Below are positions 36,600 to 47,156 of a DNA stretch of 64,000 nucleotides, piece after piece. Every line of letters begins with the position of its first letter. Within the stretch, counting starts at the first letter, position 1. The DNA comes from Neodiprion pinetum (Eukaryota; Arthropoda; Insecta; Hymenoptera; Diprionidae): assembly GCF_021155775.2 (NCBI RefSeq), contig NC_060234.1:28266026-28330025 (forward strand), read 5' to 3'. The position numbers were made by a program, and so were the translations under genes. Below the pieces are notes generated by a model, which saw only the letters and a program-made list of their open reading frames with translations, was not told the DNA's origin and did no database searches.

Positions 36600-36850
36600 G
36601 CACGGGAATGCAGGGTTCGGGGTAGAAAAGCCGAAATCACGAAACGTGCGGGGAAATGCGAAGGCAGTCGTAGTACGCGTTCCGGCGCCTGGCGTCGAGA
36701 CGGGGGTGGGAGCTTCCCAATAAAGCTCGGAGCATCCCGTCGACTGGCAGTCAGCGTCGCGACGCCCACGAGCAAGCAGCTTGCGGCAATTCGACGTCAG
36801 GTTAAGCAACACGTGGTTTTGCTCGAGTAGAACGTGGCGGATACGAGAGT
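36600..36850. promoter_or_regulatory. CpG-rich patch, possible plus-strand promoter region
   Basis: About 250 bases with high G+C and many CpG (for example CGTTCCGGCGCCTGGCGTCG near 36680) precede the candidate signal-peptide exon at 37091. The minus strand is open here for 183 codons (36261-36812), but that frame starts at GTG and contains no ATG. I therefore prefer a promoter-type reading. No TATA box or initiator is obvious. Confidence 0.25.
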
Positions 36851-37090
36851 AATTTTTGGGTTTTTGGATCGGTCCTTTTTTTAATTCTGGTCAAAATGCT
36901 AAACACGAAAAAGTCCTCGTAACGCGCGAACGATTTCGGAAAAACCGCGTATATTATACGTTATTTTTCTACGATGTGGAACAAATTGTGTCACAGAAGT
37001 AGAAGACGAAAATTGGTAAAATTACGCGAAAGGAGATCGGCTTGAGTGACTTTCGCGTGACGTGTTTGCAGACGAGGAGATAAATAGTCA

Positions 37091-37124
37091 ATGCGATTTT
37101 ACTTCTTGGCTATTGCCATCATCG
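37091..37124 (+). CDS. Candidate signal-peptide first coding exon (unrecognised gene)
   Basis: An ATG at 37091 opens MRFYFLAIAII, a short basic start followed by a hydrophobic core typical of a signal peptide. It runs directly into G/GTAACA, a good donor in phase 1. Signal-peptide exons ending in phase 1 are common in animal secreted proteins. If unspliced, the frame continues through a (CAG)5 run to a stop, giving 45 residues. The CpG-rich patch about 250 bases upstream would suit a promoter. No partner exon is identified: an acceptor at 39360 (TTCGTTTCAG) in the right phase gives only VKLRTVEEDVKRVR and a stop. The call rests on pattern alone. Confidence 0.22.
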
Positions 37125-37128
37125 GTAA

Positions 37129-37143
37129 CAGCAGCAGCAGCAG
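37129..37143. repeat. (CAG)5 trinucleotide repeat
   Basis: Five perfect CAG units lie immediately after the donor-like site at 37124/37125. If that site is not used, the frame from 37091 reads them as a run of five serines (AGC). Confidence 0.9.
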
Positions 37144-37144
37144 C

Positions 37145-38560
37145 GACGGGAATTTCCCATCAGTGAAATTTGTAAACCCAATTTCATATACGAACTTTGT
37201 AAAACGGTACAAAGTGCAGAGTTCATAACTCACTGTACCGAGAAATCGATTTCGTAATTATTTACAAGTACAAAGGATCAACTGCGGAGCGAATGTTTCA
37301 ACGTTAACCAGATTCCAACAATTTTTTGTTACTTTCACAAAGCTTTTAGCGAGAAAAAAACGAGAGAAATTTTTTTTATAAAACCGTCAGAAGCAGTATA
37401 AAAATGAAAAGATATCCAATTTTGACCGAGTTTGTTGAAACGCTCGTTTATTAATAATGTGAGAAAATTCTGTTCCATAAATTATCCAATTTTCGGAATA
37501 TTTTTCACCTTCTTCCGTGAAATACGGAACTGCAATTCTTCGTCGATTCAAGACGTCTCTTTGCATTCCTCGGTCCGTGTTGACACTCCACGGAATTCTA
37601 TTACTTTTTCAGACTGCGCTGCATTTAAATTCCCATCCAACTACGTGCATCTCACTCTGTGAATACCTTTGCGTTTTGAACGAGAACAAAAGTATCAAAA
37701 CATCTCTGAATCGAACACATAGATTGATTTTCTACTGTGCAAAACTTGGCTCCAGATTTACAGAACACCTACTTCCCTATTATTCTCCAGTGAATCTAAT
37801 TTAAAGTTTCTCAACTGTGAGATGTATTCGTTTGCCAATGCGGTTTGAAGAAATCGAGATGCAATCCGGTATAATTTATCAATACGCTTCACTTGTAGTA
37901 TATGGGACGTACAAGTTGCTAAACTCAATATGAACGCTGTAGATTTACAAATAAAAAAATTCAATCACAAATCAATTCCCGATTATTTGAAAAACGTTCA
38001 ACAATAATTAATTATTATTATCATACGCGTGGTGAGCAATAAACTTTCATGGTAGCCTCAAAAATATTAATTGTTCCTGTTTTTGATACTAATGTCACAG
38101 AATAAAGCTTGTCTGATGTGGCACATTTTCAATTCATATTAACGGAGTTTTATGGAGAGACTCTTGCACGTTGAATAGGCTAATTAAATAAGCTAATTAA
38201 GCAATTTATACTATATTACGTCTAGGTCAACGAACGGTAGAATGTGATTTTGTTCCGGTAAAGTGCACCGTGACGAAAAAGCGGGATGAGATTATAGATA
38301 TCGAAACGATAGCCAAATAACGTAACGCGTTCTCCTGGTTCAAACTCCTTTGTTAAATATCGGTGATCGATCGTTCTCAATCTAAAAACCATTTGATTTG
38401 ACAGTTTGTGTGTTGTAGAATACAGAGGTGAAAAGAGAAGGAAAAGAAAGCAAAAACTCGAGCCGAAGGTTGAGATCGATTTTAACCATGTGTAAGTGAA
38501 ATGAAAAGCCGGTGAATAAAAAAAAAAAGGGAGATTCGAATCGGCGAGGCACGCGCGATA
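37145..38560. other. Non-coding stretch between two candidate coding loci
   Basis: This AT-rich DNA has no supported gene. Two TAATTA cores, the typical homeodomain site, lie close together at about 38182-38200 in an AGGCTAATTAAATAAGCTAATTAAGC context. Toward 38400-38560 the plus strand becomes purine-rich, which would fit the 5' UTR of the locus that follows. Confidence 0.4.
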
Positions 38561-38653
38561 ATGATAAACATTCAGTTTGCCGAGCGTAAACCTGTTGAAG
38601 AAGAAGTGAGCACGTCGATGCGCTTCGAGAAGACAAGGGGTCGAGGCGGTTGA
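38561..38653 (+). CDS. Upstream ORF, 30 residues
   Basis: The ATG at 38561 opens MINIQFAERKPVEEEVSTSM followed by RFEKTRGRGG and a TGA. It is in the same frame as the 81-residue ORF that starts 72 bases after this stop, so the two cannot be a single protein without readthrough. The peptide is hydrophilic with no recognised family. It could be a regulatory upstream ORF of the membrane-protein transcript, or a chance frame in a purine-rich leader. Confidence 0.25.
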   Translation: MINIQFAERKPVEEEVSTSMRFEKTRGRGG

Positions 38654-38725
38654 CGAGGGTAGGCGGAAAGAGAAGGCTTCGATAAGAAGAGGGCAAAGAC
38701 GATCGGAGATAAAGAAATAACAACG

Positions 38726-38971
38726 ATGTCGTGCGAGAAGGCGTCGCGACGCCTCAGATCCTTAATAGTTAAGGCGAGGAGACTCGGGGTGACGGCTGAG
38801 GAAGTCGCGGCTTTACCTACGGCCAGGAAACTCGCTGCGCCAAAGACGGCGAACTTCTGGTCCGTCGGCTTCGCTCTGATCACGCTACTCGGTGCCGGCA
38901 TCCTCCTTATCCTTATCTGCGCCCCTTGCCTCGCGAAGAGGGCGGCGCGCGACGTTCGAGTGTTTCCTTAA
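38726..38971 (+). CDS. Small single-pass membrane protein, 81 residues (unrecognised)
   Basis: The ATG at 38726 has A at -3 and an in-frame stop upstream (38651-38653). The product has a basic N-terminal region (1-43, rich in Arg, Lys and Ala, with ARRLGVTAEEVAALPTARK), one hydrophobic segment at about 44-68 (NFWSVGFALITLLGAGILLI), a Cys pair and a short basic tail before two TAA stops. Many codons end in G or C, unlike the AT-rich surroundings, which supports real coding. The positive N-terminus suggests it faces the cytoplasm (type II). Another frame is open across the 3' end (LINATLEPRALNQKENFDK) up to the AAG/GTTAGC donor at 39024/39025, but it has no ATG. The true C-terminus is therefore uncertain: an 81-residue protein, or a longer one interrupted by a one-base error. 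I recognise no family. Confidence 0.45.
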   Translation: MSCEKASRRLRSLIVKARRLGVTAEEVAALPTARKLAAPKTANFWSVGFALITLLGAGILLILICAPCLAKRAARDVRVFP

Positions 38972-39024
38972 TAAACGCCACCCTCGAACCCCGCGCCCTC
39001 AACCAGAAGGAGAACTTTGACAAG

Positions 39025-42000
39025 GTTAGCTCAAGTTTGTCTTTCCACTCGGGGGTTAACCACTCAATTTTTCTACAAATCAGATTTCACAATTTCGAGG
39101 CTGTGAATTATAACTCGCTCAAGTACGCGGGGATTTTGGGATGAAATTTTCACGGACTGAATCTAAATCCAAATCACAACGCGATGTTAAATCGGAATGT
39201 TCAACTGGCGCGTTATTTTTACGCACTTGCCGCATCACAACGGCGGATCGGCAACGCAAGCTATATTTTGAAACACGTACGTCGCGATATCAAATTTAGC
39301 TTCGTGAAAAACTTCCGATTTCTCGAAAGCGCGCAACAGTTTTCACTTCGTTTCAGTGAAGTTACGAACTGTCGAAGAAGACGTTAAAAGAGTTCGTTAA
39401 TTTTCCACAATGTATCACAAAATTTTAATGCCTACTGACATGGAACTTCAAAGGTAGCGCGAAAGTGGAAAATTTTTTAAAAGTGTGTCAAAAAATTTTA
39501 CGGGGCTTGAAGAAATTCCAGAAAATTCCGAGCGATCTTCACCGACTTCAGATGATTTGAAAACATTTCACTAACCGCTGGTAACTCGTCACTTTTTACC
39601 TAATACGTTTGCACTCGAGACACTGATAGCAGAAAATCGGAATTCAAAAGAATTCAAAATACTCGGTAGAAAAAGAAAACTGTATGTCGATTAGAGAATT
39701 TTAGAAAAATACATTCAATATTTACTTACAAATACTTTTGATAAAAAACAGCTGCAATCAGTGTGCTAAGATATATAGGTACACCTGACATTTGGCCTCA
39801 CCTTACACGCTACGTCTTATCTATTTTATTATCAATGGTCGAGGTTCAAATTATACCGAACACTGCGTACAAGACAATGGAATAAAAACCAGGGAGTCAC
39901 TGGACTTACCCTTAGTATTAAGAAACGCTATTAATTTGTAAGATACCGTAACTTTTCCCTTTTCCGACTATTTCACGACAATGTAATTCTATTGACAATA
40001 CATTTGAGCAGCAGCCATTGTTCCAATTGTACAACAACGTGCATTAGTATGAGTTTCCTCTTTTAATATAATCGAGTCAAAATGAACTATCCTTCGATTC
40101 TCACTTCACGAATTACCTACACTCGTGTTTGCTTTCGTATCTGCAGAGAGACTCGCTACAGAAATGTAACCTGAAGTCGGAAGAATTGTCTCTTCCTTGC
40201 ATTTTTTTTTTTTCACTTTCTTACACGAAAAAACTAGTTCTTTCCACTTCTCTTCGAGCTCTTCTTTCTTGTCTACTTTAATTATGACTTCTCAGAGTTG
40301 CCGGGTCACGGGTTCTGGACGTCTGCAACTGCACTCGCTTCTACATATTCATGGAGAGTCGCTTCTGCACGCTTCTTCCTTCCGAACGTGCCGGGACACT
40401 CGGCCATTCTTTACTTGCGCTCTGGCTCCTCTCCGCGAATTGCTCCATTGCATGTTTCTGCTGCAAGATCTTATTGGACGTAGCAGTTTTCTTTACGAAA
40501 CGAGGACAAGGAAATTGTTATTTGGTTGTAACTATGTTGATTCCTCAAGTTTTCGATCAACTAAATACTAAACTGGGAAAAATTTCATTTGTTACACGAT
40601 TACTAGTCGATTATAGTAAAATCGGTACCGTTACGATAGTGGTTTGTAATATTGTTTCAAATCCAAGTAAATTCTCTACAACTAACTATTTAGTGTCATC
40701 ATAGTTGCTAATATTACATTTTCTGGTCAAAGCTACGGTCAATTTGTTTGTTTAGTTGTCTGCATTTTCTTTGTCAAATGAGGCATCTAGATCAATTTGG
40801 TGGTTGTAGTTGAAAATAAAAAAAAAACAAAGTAAACAATCAAAGACTGTATAATTACGGAAACTACAAATTTTCATCGTTGCGATTATGACCTCTTCTC
40901 ACTTGTACATAAATCAAACCAACTTTTACTTAATTGTGAGCTTAGGCAAGTATTTAATTGCTTGAAAATTGTCATAAATATATAATATATATAAATATAT
41001 AAATTTTCGAATGACAGCCGCTAAAATACGAGCAACTTTAGAAAAGGTTTGATACTTAGAACGTTCGAAATGATTAGTCTCTGGTGTTTCTTCAACCAAT
41101 TTTAATGTTATTCGTTCATTTTGATTTGAAAAATCTTACATTACAGTATAATTATAACGTGCAAGTTTAGTTGTTGACGAAAATCTGGTTCATCGTATAA
41201 TACTTATATCCAAACCTATCTTTATCCATTCCACGTTCTAATTGTAAAACCTTCTTTCAAATTTTCCTCAAATTCATTTCCATTACATACCTATTATTAT
41301 AGTGGGAATATTGTTTTATTCGTGTTCACAATCATGTAACGCAAATGAGACTGATACAGACCGGTTCATCCTTAAGGATTTATTTTTCAACATTAATTCC
41401 GCTTTTCAAACTTTGGTTTGTCAATTTTTTTCTCAACACTTTTTTTCGTAGTAAAACACACCACCTGAAATGCGTTCTTGAAGGATGTATTCCGCTCTCG
41501 TACGCTAACAGATATAGACGTATGCAGAACACATTTATATTACGGCAGCAGTGGTAGCAGTAGAAAACGCCTGGCAAGATCAGACGGTGCCGGCATGGAA
41601 TAGAAAAGGCGCGAATCATTCGAGCCTTGCGGAGAGTGGAAAGTGAAATGTCTCCCCCCTTTCCCCCCCGTTGCAGCAATCGAGCATTGCTATCCGATTA
41701 TCGTTTTTTTGGCACATGTTGCTTTTTTAAAATTCAAATTTGCTCGGCAAGATCCGTGTCGATACGTAACACGTGTATAAATATTTCCCTTGATTACAGT
41801 ATAGATGATGCGAATAACAGCAGATATGATTCATTCGTCCCTCAAACTCTGGGCATGTAATTTCAGGTGTATGAATTATGGCGAGATAATTTTGAGGAAG
41901 TTACGTCCAATTAGTGTAACACCGACCTTTTGCCGTTCCGGCAGACTCGTGAATATTTCATCCCTGCGCTCGTTCACCTCTCGGTTATTCCATATTCGCC

Positions 42001-45000
42001 GAGGAAAGTTGCTCGCTTTGTTCATTTTTGTATTCATCCTTTTTTCCGCACCACAGAGCCCCTTGTGCCGCGGCGATGTTTTTCCTCGGCGATCTAATTC
42101 CTTTCGCCTAGCTACGTAAAGCTAGCGGCAATTTTATCCAATAGAGGGCAAAGGCGTGCTTGGGCAAATACGTATACCGCACAGGCCGTATAATTAGGTA
42201 CAATCCAATGTGTACAAAAGGGCGTCTTCGTTCCAGCCAACAGAGTGGCGATTACTCGAGGTACCCACAATGGAAGTAGATTATAAATTTACGGAAAATT
42301 CGATTAATAAATGATTTCCAGGTACAAAGAAAGATATTATTCGCGAAAGAAACGCGAATTAAAATGAAATACTCTGTAACCATAGAGGAGGAACCGCATA
42401 ATATAATACGGTTTTTGCTCTGGATCCATCTCGTGCATTATTCCGTTTCCCGGCTGCTCTTCGGAGGCAAAAAAAAAATTCAATCTAAGCGTTTTTTATA
42501 TCAGATAGATTGCGCAGAGAGGAGATGGAAATGCTTTTGCTTGCAGTCCAAGGGAAGAAAAAAAATTTATTGCCACTAATATATAGGTTATAAATTCTTG
42601 TCACCGTGGAAGGAACGCAGTTTGTCACCTTATTTTTTAACACAATCGTAAACACGGCAGTGCTTTTTGAAGTCTTAAATGCTCACTGCTCAGCCGTATT
42701 TAATGATATGATCTTGAGCATCAAAACAATATTTAGAATTTAATTCTATTTGTATAAATGTAATTCTCTGCAACAGTGTCCGTTCAGTTCTGCGCGAATG
42801 GTTCAGAAGGTATATAAGCCTCGGTTCGAAGGTCAACTTTAGGTAAAAAAACAGCTTTAAACTTCGTGTTTAGTGGATAAACTGTACTACACCGACTTTA
42901 CTGCGAAAATTCATGCCGAACTTTTATATAGAATTTAATTCCTGGTTGAAGTGTTTAATATTTAAAAAATTCAACGCGGCGGATCCAATACGACGGACGA
43001 AAATTTCAAATTTGATCGAATACGGTCAAAAAACTCTACGCATCCATCATACTGAATTTTCAAAAGCAGATTTCAGATTCGTAATCACCGATCCCAAAAA
43101 CTTCTAATTTATGTGCAGAGGGGTAACTTTCTCAGAAATGAATTATTTCTTTAATGTTTACCATTTTTGTCAATCAATTTGTATCTAACAACAATAACTC
43201 ACATTATACCGCAACGATTACTCTCGAGTATTGAGAACCTGTAAGAAATAGCAGAAAACCGCAAAGAAATATCTTGAAAAGTTTTCCAAATATACAAGAA
43301 ACGGATGTAAAATAGGTGGTAAAAATACTTATCACTATGTCGCAAAGGGTTAAAGCCTTGTTTGAATAAAAAAAATTTAATTTGTAGTTAAAAATATATG
43401 TTATACCTACATACCTTCTCGTATTTCCAGGACCATTAAACCCTTATCGCAGTAACGATAACCGTTTTACAAAAGATTTTTAGTAACTAACGTAAAAACC
43501 GAAATTTTTGCTCAAGATCAGCGGACGAACTAGAGGACGGCGTGCCACGGGGTGTTTCAGTTCGTCGGACATTTCAAAAGCTAATGACGCGTCCCTTACG
43601 CCTCCGTACCCTACGCAACCCCCAAACTTCTTCTCTGTCCCTGCAGACAACCCTCGGAGTAAACACAAAACCGTTTTCGCCCGTTGCTTTTCGGGAAATC
43701 ACCGAACTCAATAGCGCGAATTTGGAGGGACGCGAGAGGAAAGCAAACGACAGATCAACCGACGACGAGTCAAAAACACTTTCGCGTAACTAAGACTGCT
43801 TTTTTTCCGATATAATTGCGTTATTGTCTACAGCAATCGGGCTGCGAGCCGTGTCTTGTATTCACTTCGTTCCACGCGATTTTTCTTTGGATCACTTTTG
43901 CTTCGAGATCTTTTCGCTTTATCTGTTCCAACGACGATTGGCAATCATCCATCGTTGTACGATTGATCACGATCGTACGCTGTGTTAGGGATCGTTGAAT
44001 TCGACTTAGAATTTATTGTCAAAATCGAAAGGAAACTTGAAGATTCTCGCTTCTCTGGTTCGACTGGAAATTTGAAATATAAGACATTTTTTCACGCCAA
44101 TTTTTCGCATTAGCTGCATCCACAGTTTGAGACATCTGATGCACAAATACACGGGAGAATAATTGTTGCAGAATATGACGGAACGTCTAGTGAATTTGTA
44201 TTCAAATTTTTTTGCTCGATTGCAACCGTATTGCAATCTTATAAATCTGTAATTATTTTTTCCTTCAGTGTCATATAACCGAAGTTATTAGTACAATTAC
44301 CACATGATGATAGGATTCAAATGCTATCGAGATTATGTGCCTGATAAATCATTGCCCGATGAGGTAATAAACGTTTATTGCGTGTGATAAATTTTTCTGT
44401 TAATGTGACGTACGTTCGGTGATGTTGGATCACGCACATTATAAATCAGAATTTTTCCAGTAAAGAACCTCTCCAACTTCTCATTTATCGACGATAATTA
44501 ATCATTAAATTACGAAAGTGCACGATAGTACAAATGTTTTTCTAGTCTTTTTTAATCCTTAAATTGTGAAAAAATCAAGTTCTGCTGCATCTAAATTACA
44601 TTTACAGAATGTTGATGAAAAAATACATACATATATAACATAACATGCACGAATATGAGGTTGAAACCGTCCAAAAATTTGCAGGTAGAGCATTGCATAT
44701 TATATGTATGCAATGTTCAAATCCGAATTGAACGCGTGATTGTATCCGTAGATAAAATCGGCTACTATCTCAAGTACAGTCACCTTATGGTGTAGTGTGT
44801 ATTATTCGTGAAATCCATTCGATCTTTGAGTTGGTTTAAAATTCGTATGTTTCGAAGATTGAAATTTTACGAGGCGCTGTTTCGCTGATTGGCATTGTGT
44901 ACCTTGTGCAGTGGCCGGTCGGTTTCTATTCACAATGCAATTCCCCAGTCACAGCTCGCGTGTTCTATAGAATTTCTCCTGGTTTTATTCCAGTTTTAGT

Positions 45001-45530
45001 TAAAAGTCGTAAAACGGAACAAGGCACCTAAAATACAGGAGATTCGTCAGCCTGGCTGGCGTGGCTTTAATGGATAACGGGAACTGCTGATTTCAACGGT
45101 GGATAATCAACGGCCAGGAAAAAAAAAAAAAAAGAAAAATAAAAAATAAAAATACACATCAGGGGTAAAAAGAGGAAGTATAAAATAAAAGTACACATCG
45201 CGATAGCGGCACGTTTATATGCCATCACGCAACTAAAACTACAATCTGACTGGCAAAAAAAATAATGGTCTACCGATACTCTAATTTCGCATTAAGCGCC
45301 ACCGACTTGATAGGCTTGCGTGATAATTTGTTACAGTACAAATACTTTCGAACAGACAAAGTTTCGCTGAATTATACGGCTCGAAAATCTTGCGTATGAT
45401 CAGCCTGGGCGAGGTTGAAAAATGAAAGCAAACAAAAGGGTAAAAATATGTGAGGACAATTAGATAAACGGAGTGACAAACAAAATCAATAAATTGTGAA
45501 TTCTAATTTAACATTTTCTCTCTGTTACAG
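39025..45530. other. Probable plus-strand intron or intergenic stretch
   Basis: It begins with a donor-like AAG/GTTAGC and ends with a strong acceptor (TTTCTCTCTGTTACAG at 45515-45530), so it could be one intron of about 6.5 kb. This is inference. Other acceptor-like sites with short open frames occur inside, at 40144 (RDSLQKCNLKSEEL follows) and at 41866 (VYELWRDNFEEVTSN and a stop follow). GC-rich patches lie at 40310-40480, 41560-41680 and 43520-43800. I recognise no protein in any of them. AT-rich simple sequence occurs at about 40976-41008. Confidence 0.35.
45119..45133. repeat. Poly-A run (15 bases)
   Basis: An uninterrupted homopolymer that continues into A-rich sequence (AAAGAAAAATAAAAAATAAAAA). 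It could be the tail of an old retroposed sequence, but no source sequence or target duplication is visible. Confidence 0.85.
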
Positions 45531-45639
45531 GTTAGACCGCGCAGATTTGCCGCAGCTCGAATTTACAAGGGAAGGTTTTGACAGCCTGAAGGCGTACAGT
45601 TCCAAATCCGAGGATTATAATGGATTGAAAATTAATTAA
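45531..45639 (+). CDS. Probable terminal coding exon of an unrecognised plus-strand gene
   Basis: A pyrimidine-rich acceptor, TTTCTCTCTGTTACAG, ends at 45530. From there one base completes a codon (phase 2), and the frame reads LDRADLPQLEFTREGFDSLK, then AYSSKSEDYNGLKIN and TAA (45637-45639). The tail is hydrophilic with normal composition. An exact AATAAA follows 220 bases after the stop. Acceptor, open frame and poly(A) signal together make a terminal exon likely. A second frame from the same acceptor (phase 0) gives VRPRRFAAARIYKGRF and a stop, so the reading frame is not certain. The 38.7-kb exon would enter in phase 0 or 2 depending on frame, and neither join gives a clean full protein. 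The product is unknown. Confidence 0.4.
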
Positions 45640-45859
45640 GTGGACCCGTGACATTTGATTTAAGGAATTATTTACTCTTGTACTATACTGACTAAGAAAA
45701 TTATAATGGGATTATAAATTTATGGGCTGTGCAAAGCCGGTATGCAAGTTTATAATTTAATTGAAAAATGTTTAGTACTTTTCGCTTTTCTTCTGCTATT
45801 GTTATTATTATGAGTATTATCACCACTATCGTTATCATGTAAAAAAAAAAAGGAACTGT

Positions 45860-45865
45860 AATAAA
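45860..45865 (+). terminator. Candidate poly(A) signal of the gene ending at 45639
   Basis: An exact AATAAA, in GTAATAAAGACTG, lies 220 bases after the stop at 45639. It is followed by T/G-containing sequence (TGTATGTACG), as expected for a cleavage region. Confidence 0.4.
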
Positions 45866-46847
45866 GACTGTATGTACGTACGTAACATATGTAGAAAACG
45901 TAAAATTTAATAAGATCACTTATTGAAATGCTTATTATCGGAGTGAATTTATTTATATTGCCTAAATTAATGCATGACGGGTATTTACTTCTTTGGGATT
46001 GTTTAGTTTGAATTTTACAGGGTGAGTAGTTCTACATTTTTTTCATACCACATGTACGTCGATGACGAGGAAACAACATTCAAATAAGCCAACCCTCCAT
46101 CAATGTTGATAGCGTCGATATATTCAAGAATTGAATACATTCTCGTAGAAGACATTCTGGTTATTACATTCCGGTTTTTCTTGCATACTCAATTTATGTA
46201 TAATACGAAATTTTCGTGCAGTGATTAGAAAATTCAATATTTTCAAGTGTTCCTATCAAATGCTACACCGAGGTTGATTCTTTCATCCTTCAAAATTTAT
46301 ATCTTCTTGAGACATGAGACGTCGTTCAACGAAACCCTTGTATTCCTCTTAGGAATCGCGTCGTCTTACGAATTTTATAACTAATATATAAATTTCAGGG
46401 GAGGAAGAGGCAATTTTATCACGTAATATTCGGCAAGGGTGGTGGCGCAAAAAGCGTACGTGTAGGACAATGTGTGACACGTGGGAAAGTAGGAGACATA
46501 AAACGGTATAAGTTACGTCTACATGGGAAATAGGGTAAGGTATAAAATTTCAACACTACCTACTATACGAGAAGAAAAAAAAAATGATTAGATCCCATAA
46601 TAGAGGTATATAACTTCTATATAATATATACTATATATTATGTGATACGAAATACGTAATACTGAAATAAAATTCCGCGCCTTGACTCTTCTAACTTCTA
46701 AGATCTTAATAAAAGGTGAGTGAAGAAATGAAATAAATCGCACGACGTGAGTCGGATTTACAGTCTGCTTCACATCATCAGTCGTGGAAGAGTTTGTCTC
46801 TGTATGTCTCATCGTTTTTATCCAACGACGCAAGAGGTGGGTTAGGC
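45866..46847. other. AT-rich spacer without a supported gene
   Basis: Nothing here looks like coding sequence. A 40-base A/T stretch near 46612-46642 (TATATAATATATACTATATA) is self-complementary simple sequence. The last 100 bases precede an ORF with a hydrophobic N-terminus and may be its leader. Confidence 0.5.
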
Positions 46848-47156
46848 ATGGCAGCAAAGTGCCGCAGGTCTTTAATCCTCATTTTATTGTTAGTCGAAAT
46901 ATTCTACGAGACAGAGCCGAAAAAAAATAGTTCAATTTCAGCGCAGGCCATGACGAATCGGCCTGCGATTGAAAAGAAGGAAAAAAGAAGAAGGTTGAAA
47001 AAAAACGAACGAACAGACCTCGTTAATGAATCCCTCCCGCAGTTTCCCACCGAACCTTGTTTCAATTTTCGATACGATTGGGCGAAACAAATCATTCTAC
47101 CGATCCACTCGCGTAAAAGCCCTTCTTCCCTTTCCTCGCATAACTTTGACGTTTGA
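46848..47156 (+). CDS. Possible membrane or secreted protein, 102 residues (unrecognised)
   Basis: The ATG at 46848 has a good context (G at -3 and at +4). It opens MAAKCRRSLILILLLVEIFY: a basic start and a hydrophobic core that would act as a signal peptide or signal anchor. It continues through a strongly basic stretch (EKKEKRRRLKKNER) and two possible N-glycosylation sites (NSS, NES) to a TGA at 47154-47156. The frame is also open upstream, but only from a TTG. No family is recognised. Much of the minus strand is open here too (46904-47095), and a run of eight A is included, so a chance ORF is possible. It could also be a first exon whose donor I cannot pick. Confidence 0.28.
   Translation: MAAKCRRSLILILLLVEIFYETEPKKNSSISAQAMTNRPAIEKKEKRRRLKKNERTDLVNESLPQFPTEPCFNFRYDWAKQIILPIHSRKSPSSLSSHNFDV

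Larger units (their letters stand above)
18851..36600. other. Long stretch without a recognisable gene
   Basis: About 17.7 kb of mostly AT-rich DNA with many in-frame stops. GC-rich islands occur at about 30930-31200 and 35520-35720. Items listed separately are the GTAC cluster (31334-31521), a (CT)10 microsatellite and a weak exon candidate (26668-26721). ORFs of 90-100 codons, for example 31813-32097 plus and 33501-33794 minus, have no family signature. The region may be intronic to a plus-strand gene whose later exons lie beyond 37 kb. Confidence 0.5.

Noticed and set aside
36261..36812. A 183-codon open frame on the minus strand
   Set aside because: It begins at GTG and contains no ATG at all, has no recognised domain, and covers a CpG-rich patch where stop codons are rarer. 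It could at most be an internal exon, without splice support.
37129..37143. A (CAG)5 run as a sign of a polyglutamine or neural transcription-factor exon
   Set aside because: The run is short, and the only open frame with an ATG reads it as serine and then stops after about 25 codons.
40197..40704. Overlapping plus-strand ORFs of 117-124 codons
   Set aside because: The first begins with a poly-T run read as Phe, several frames are open together in a GC-rich patch, and no family signature appears.
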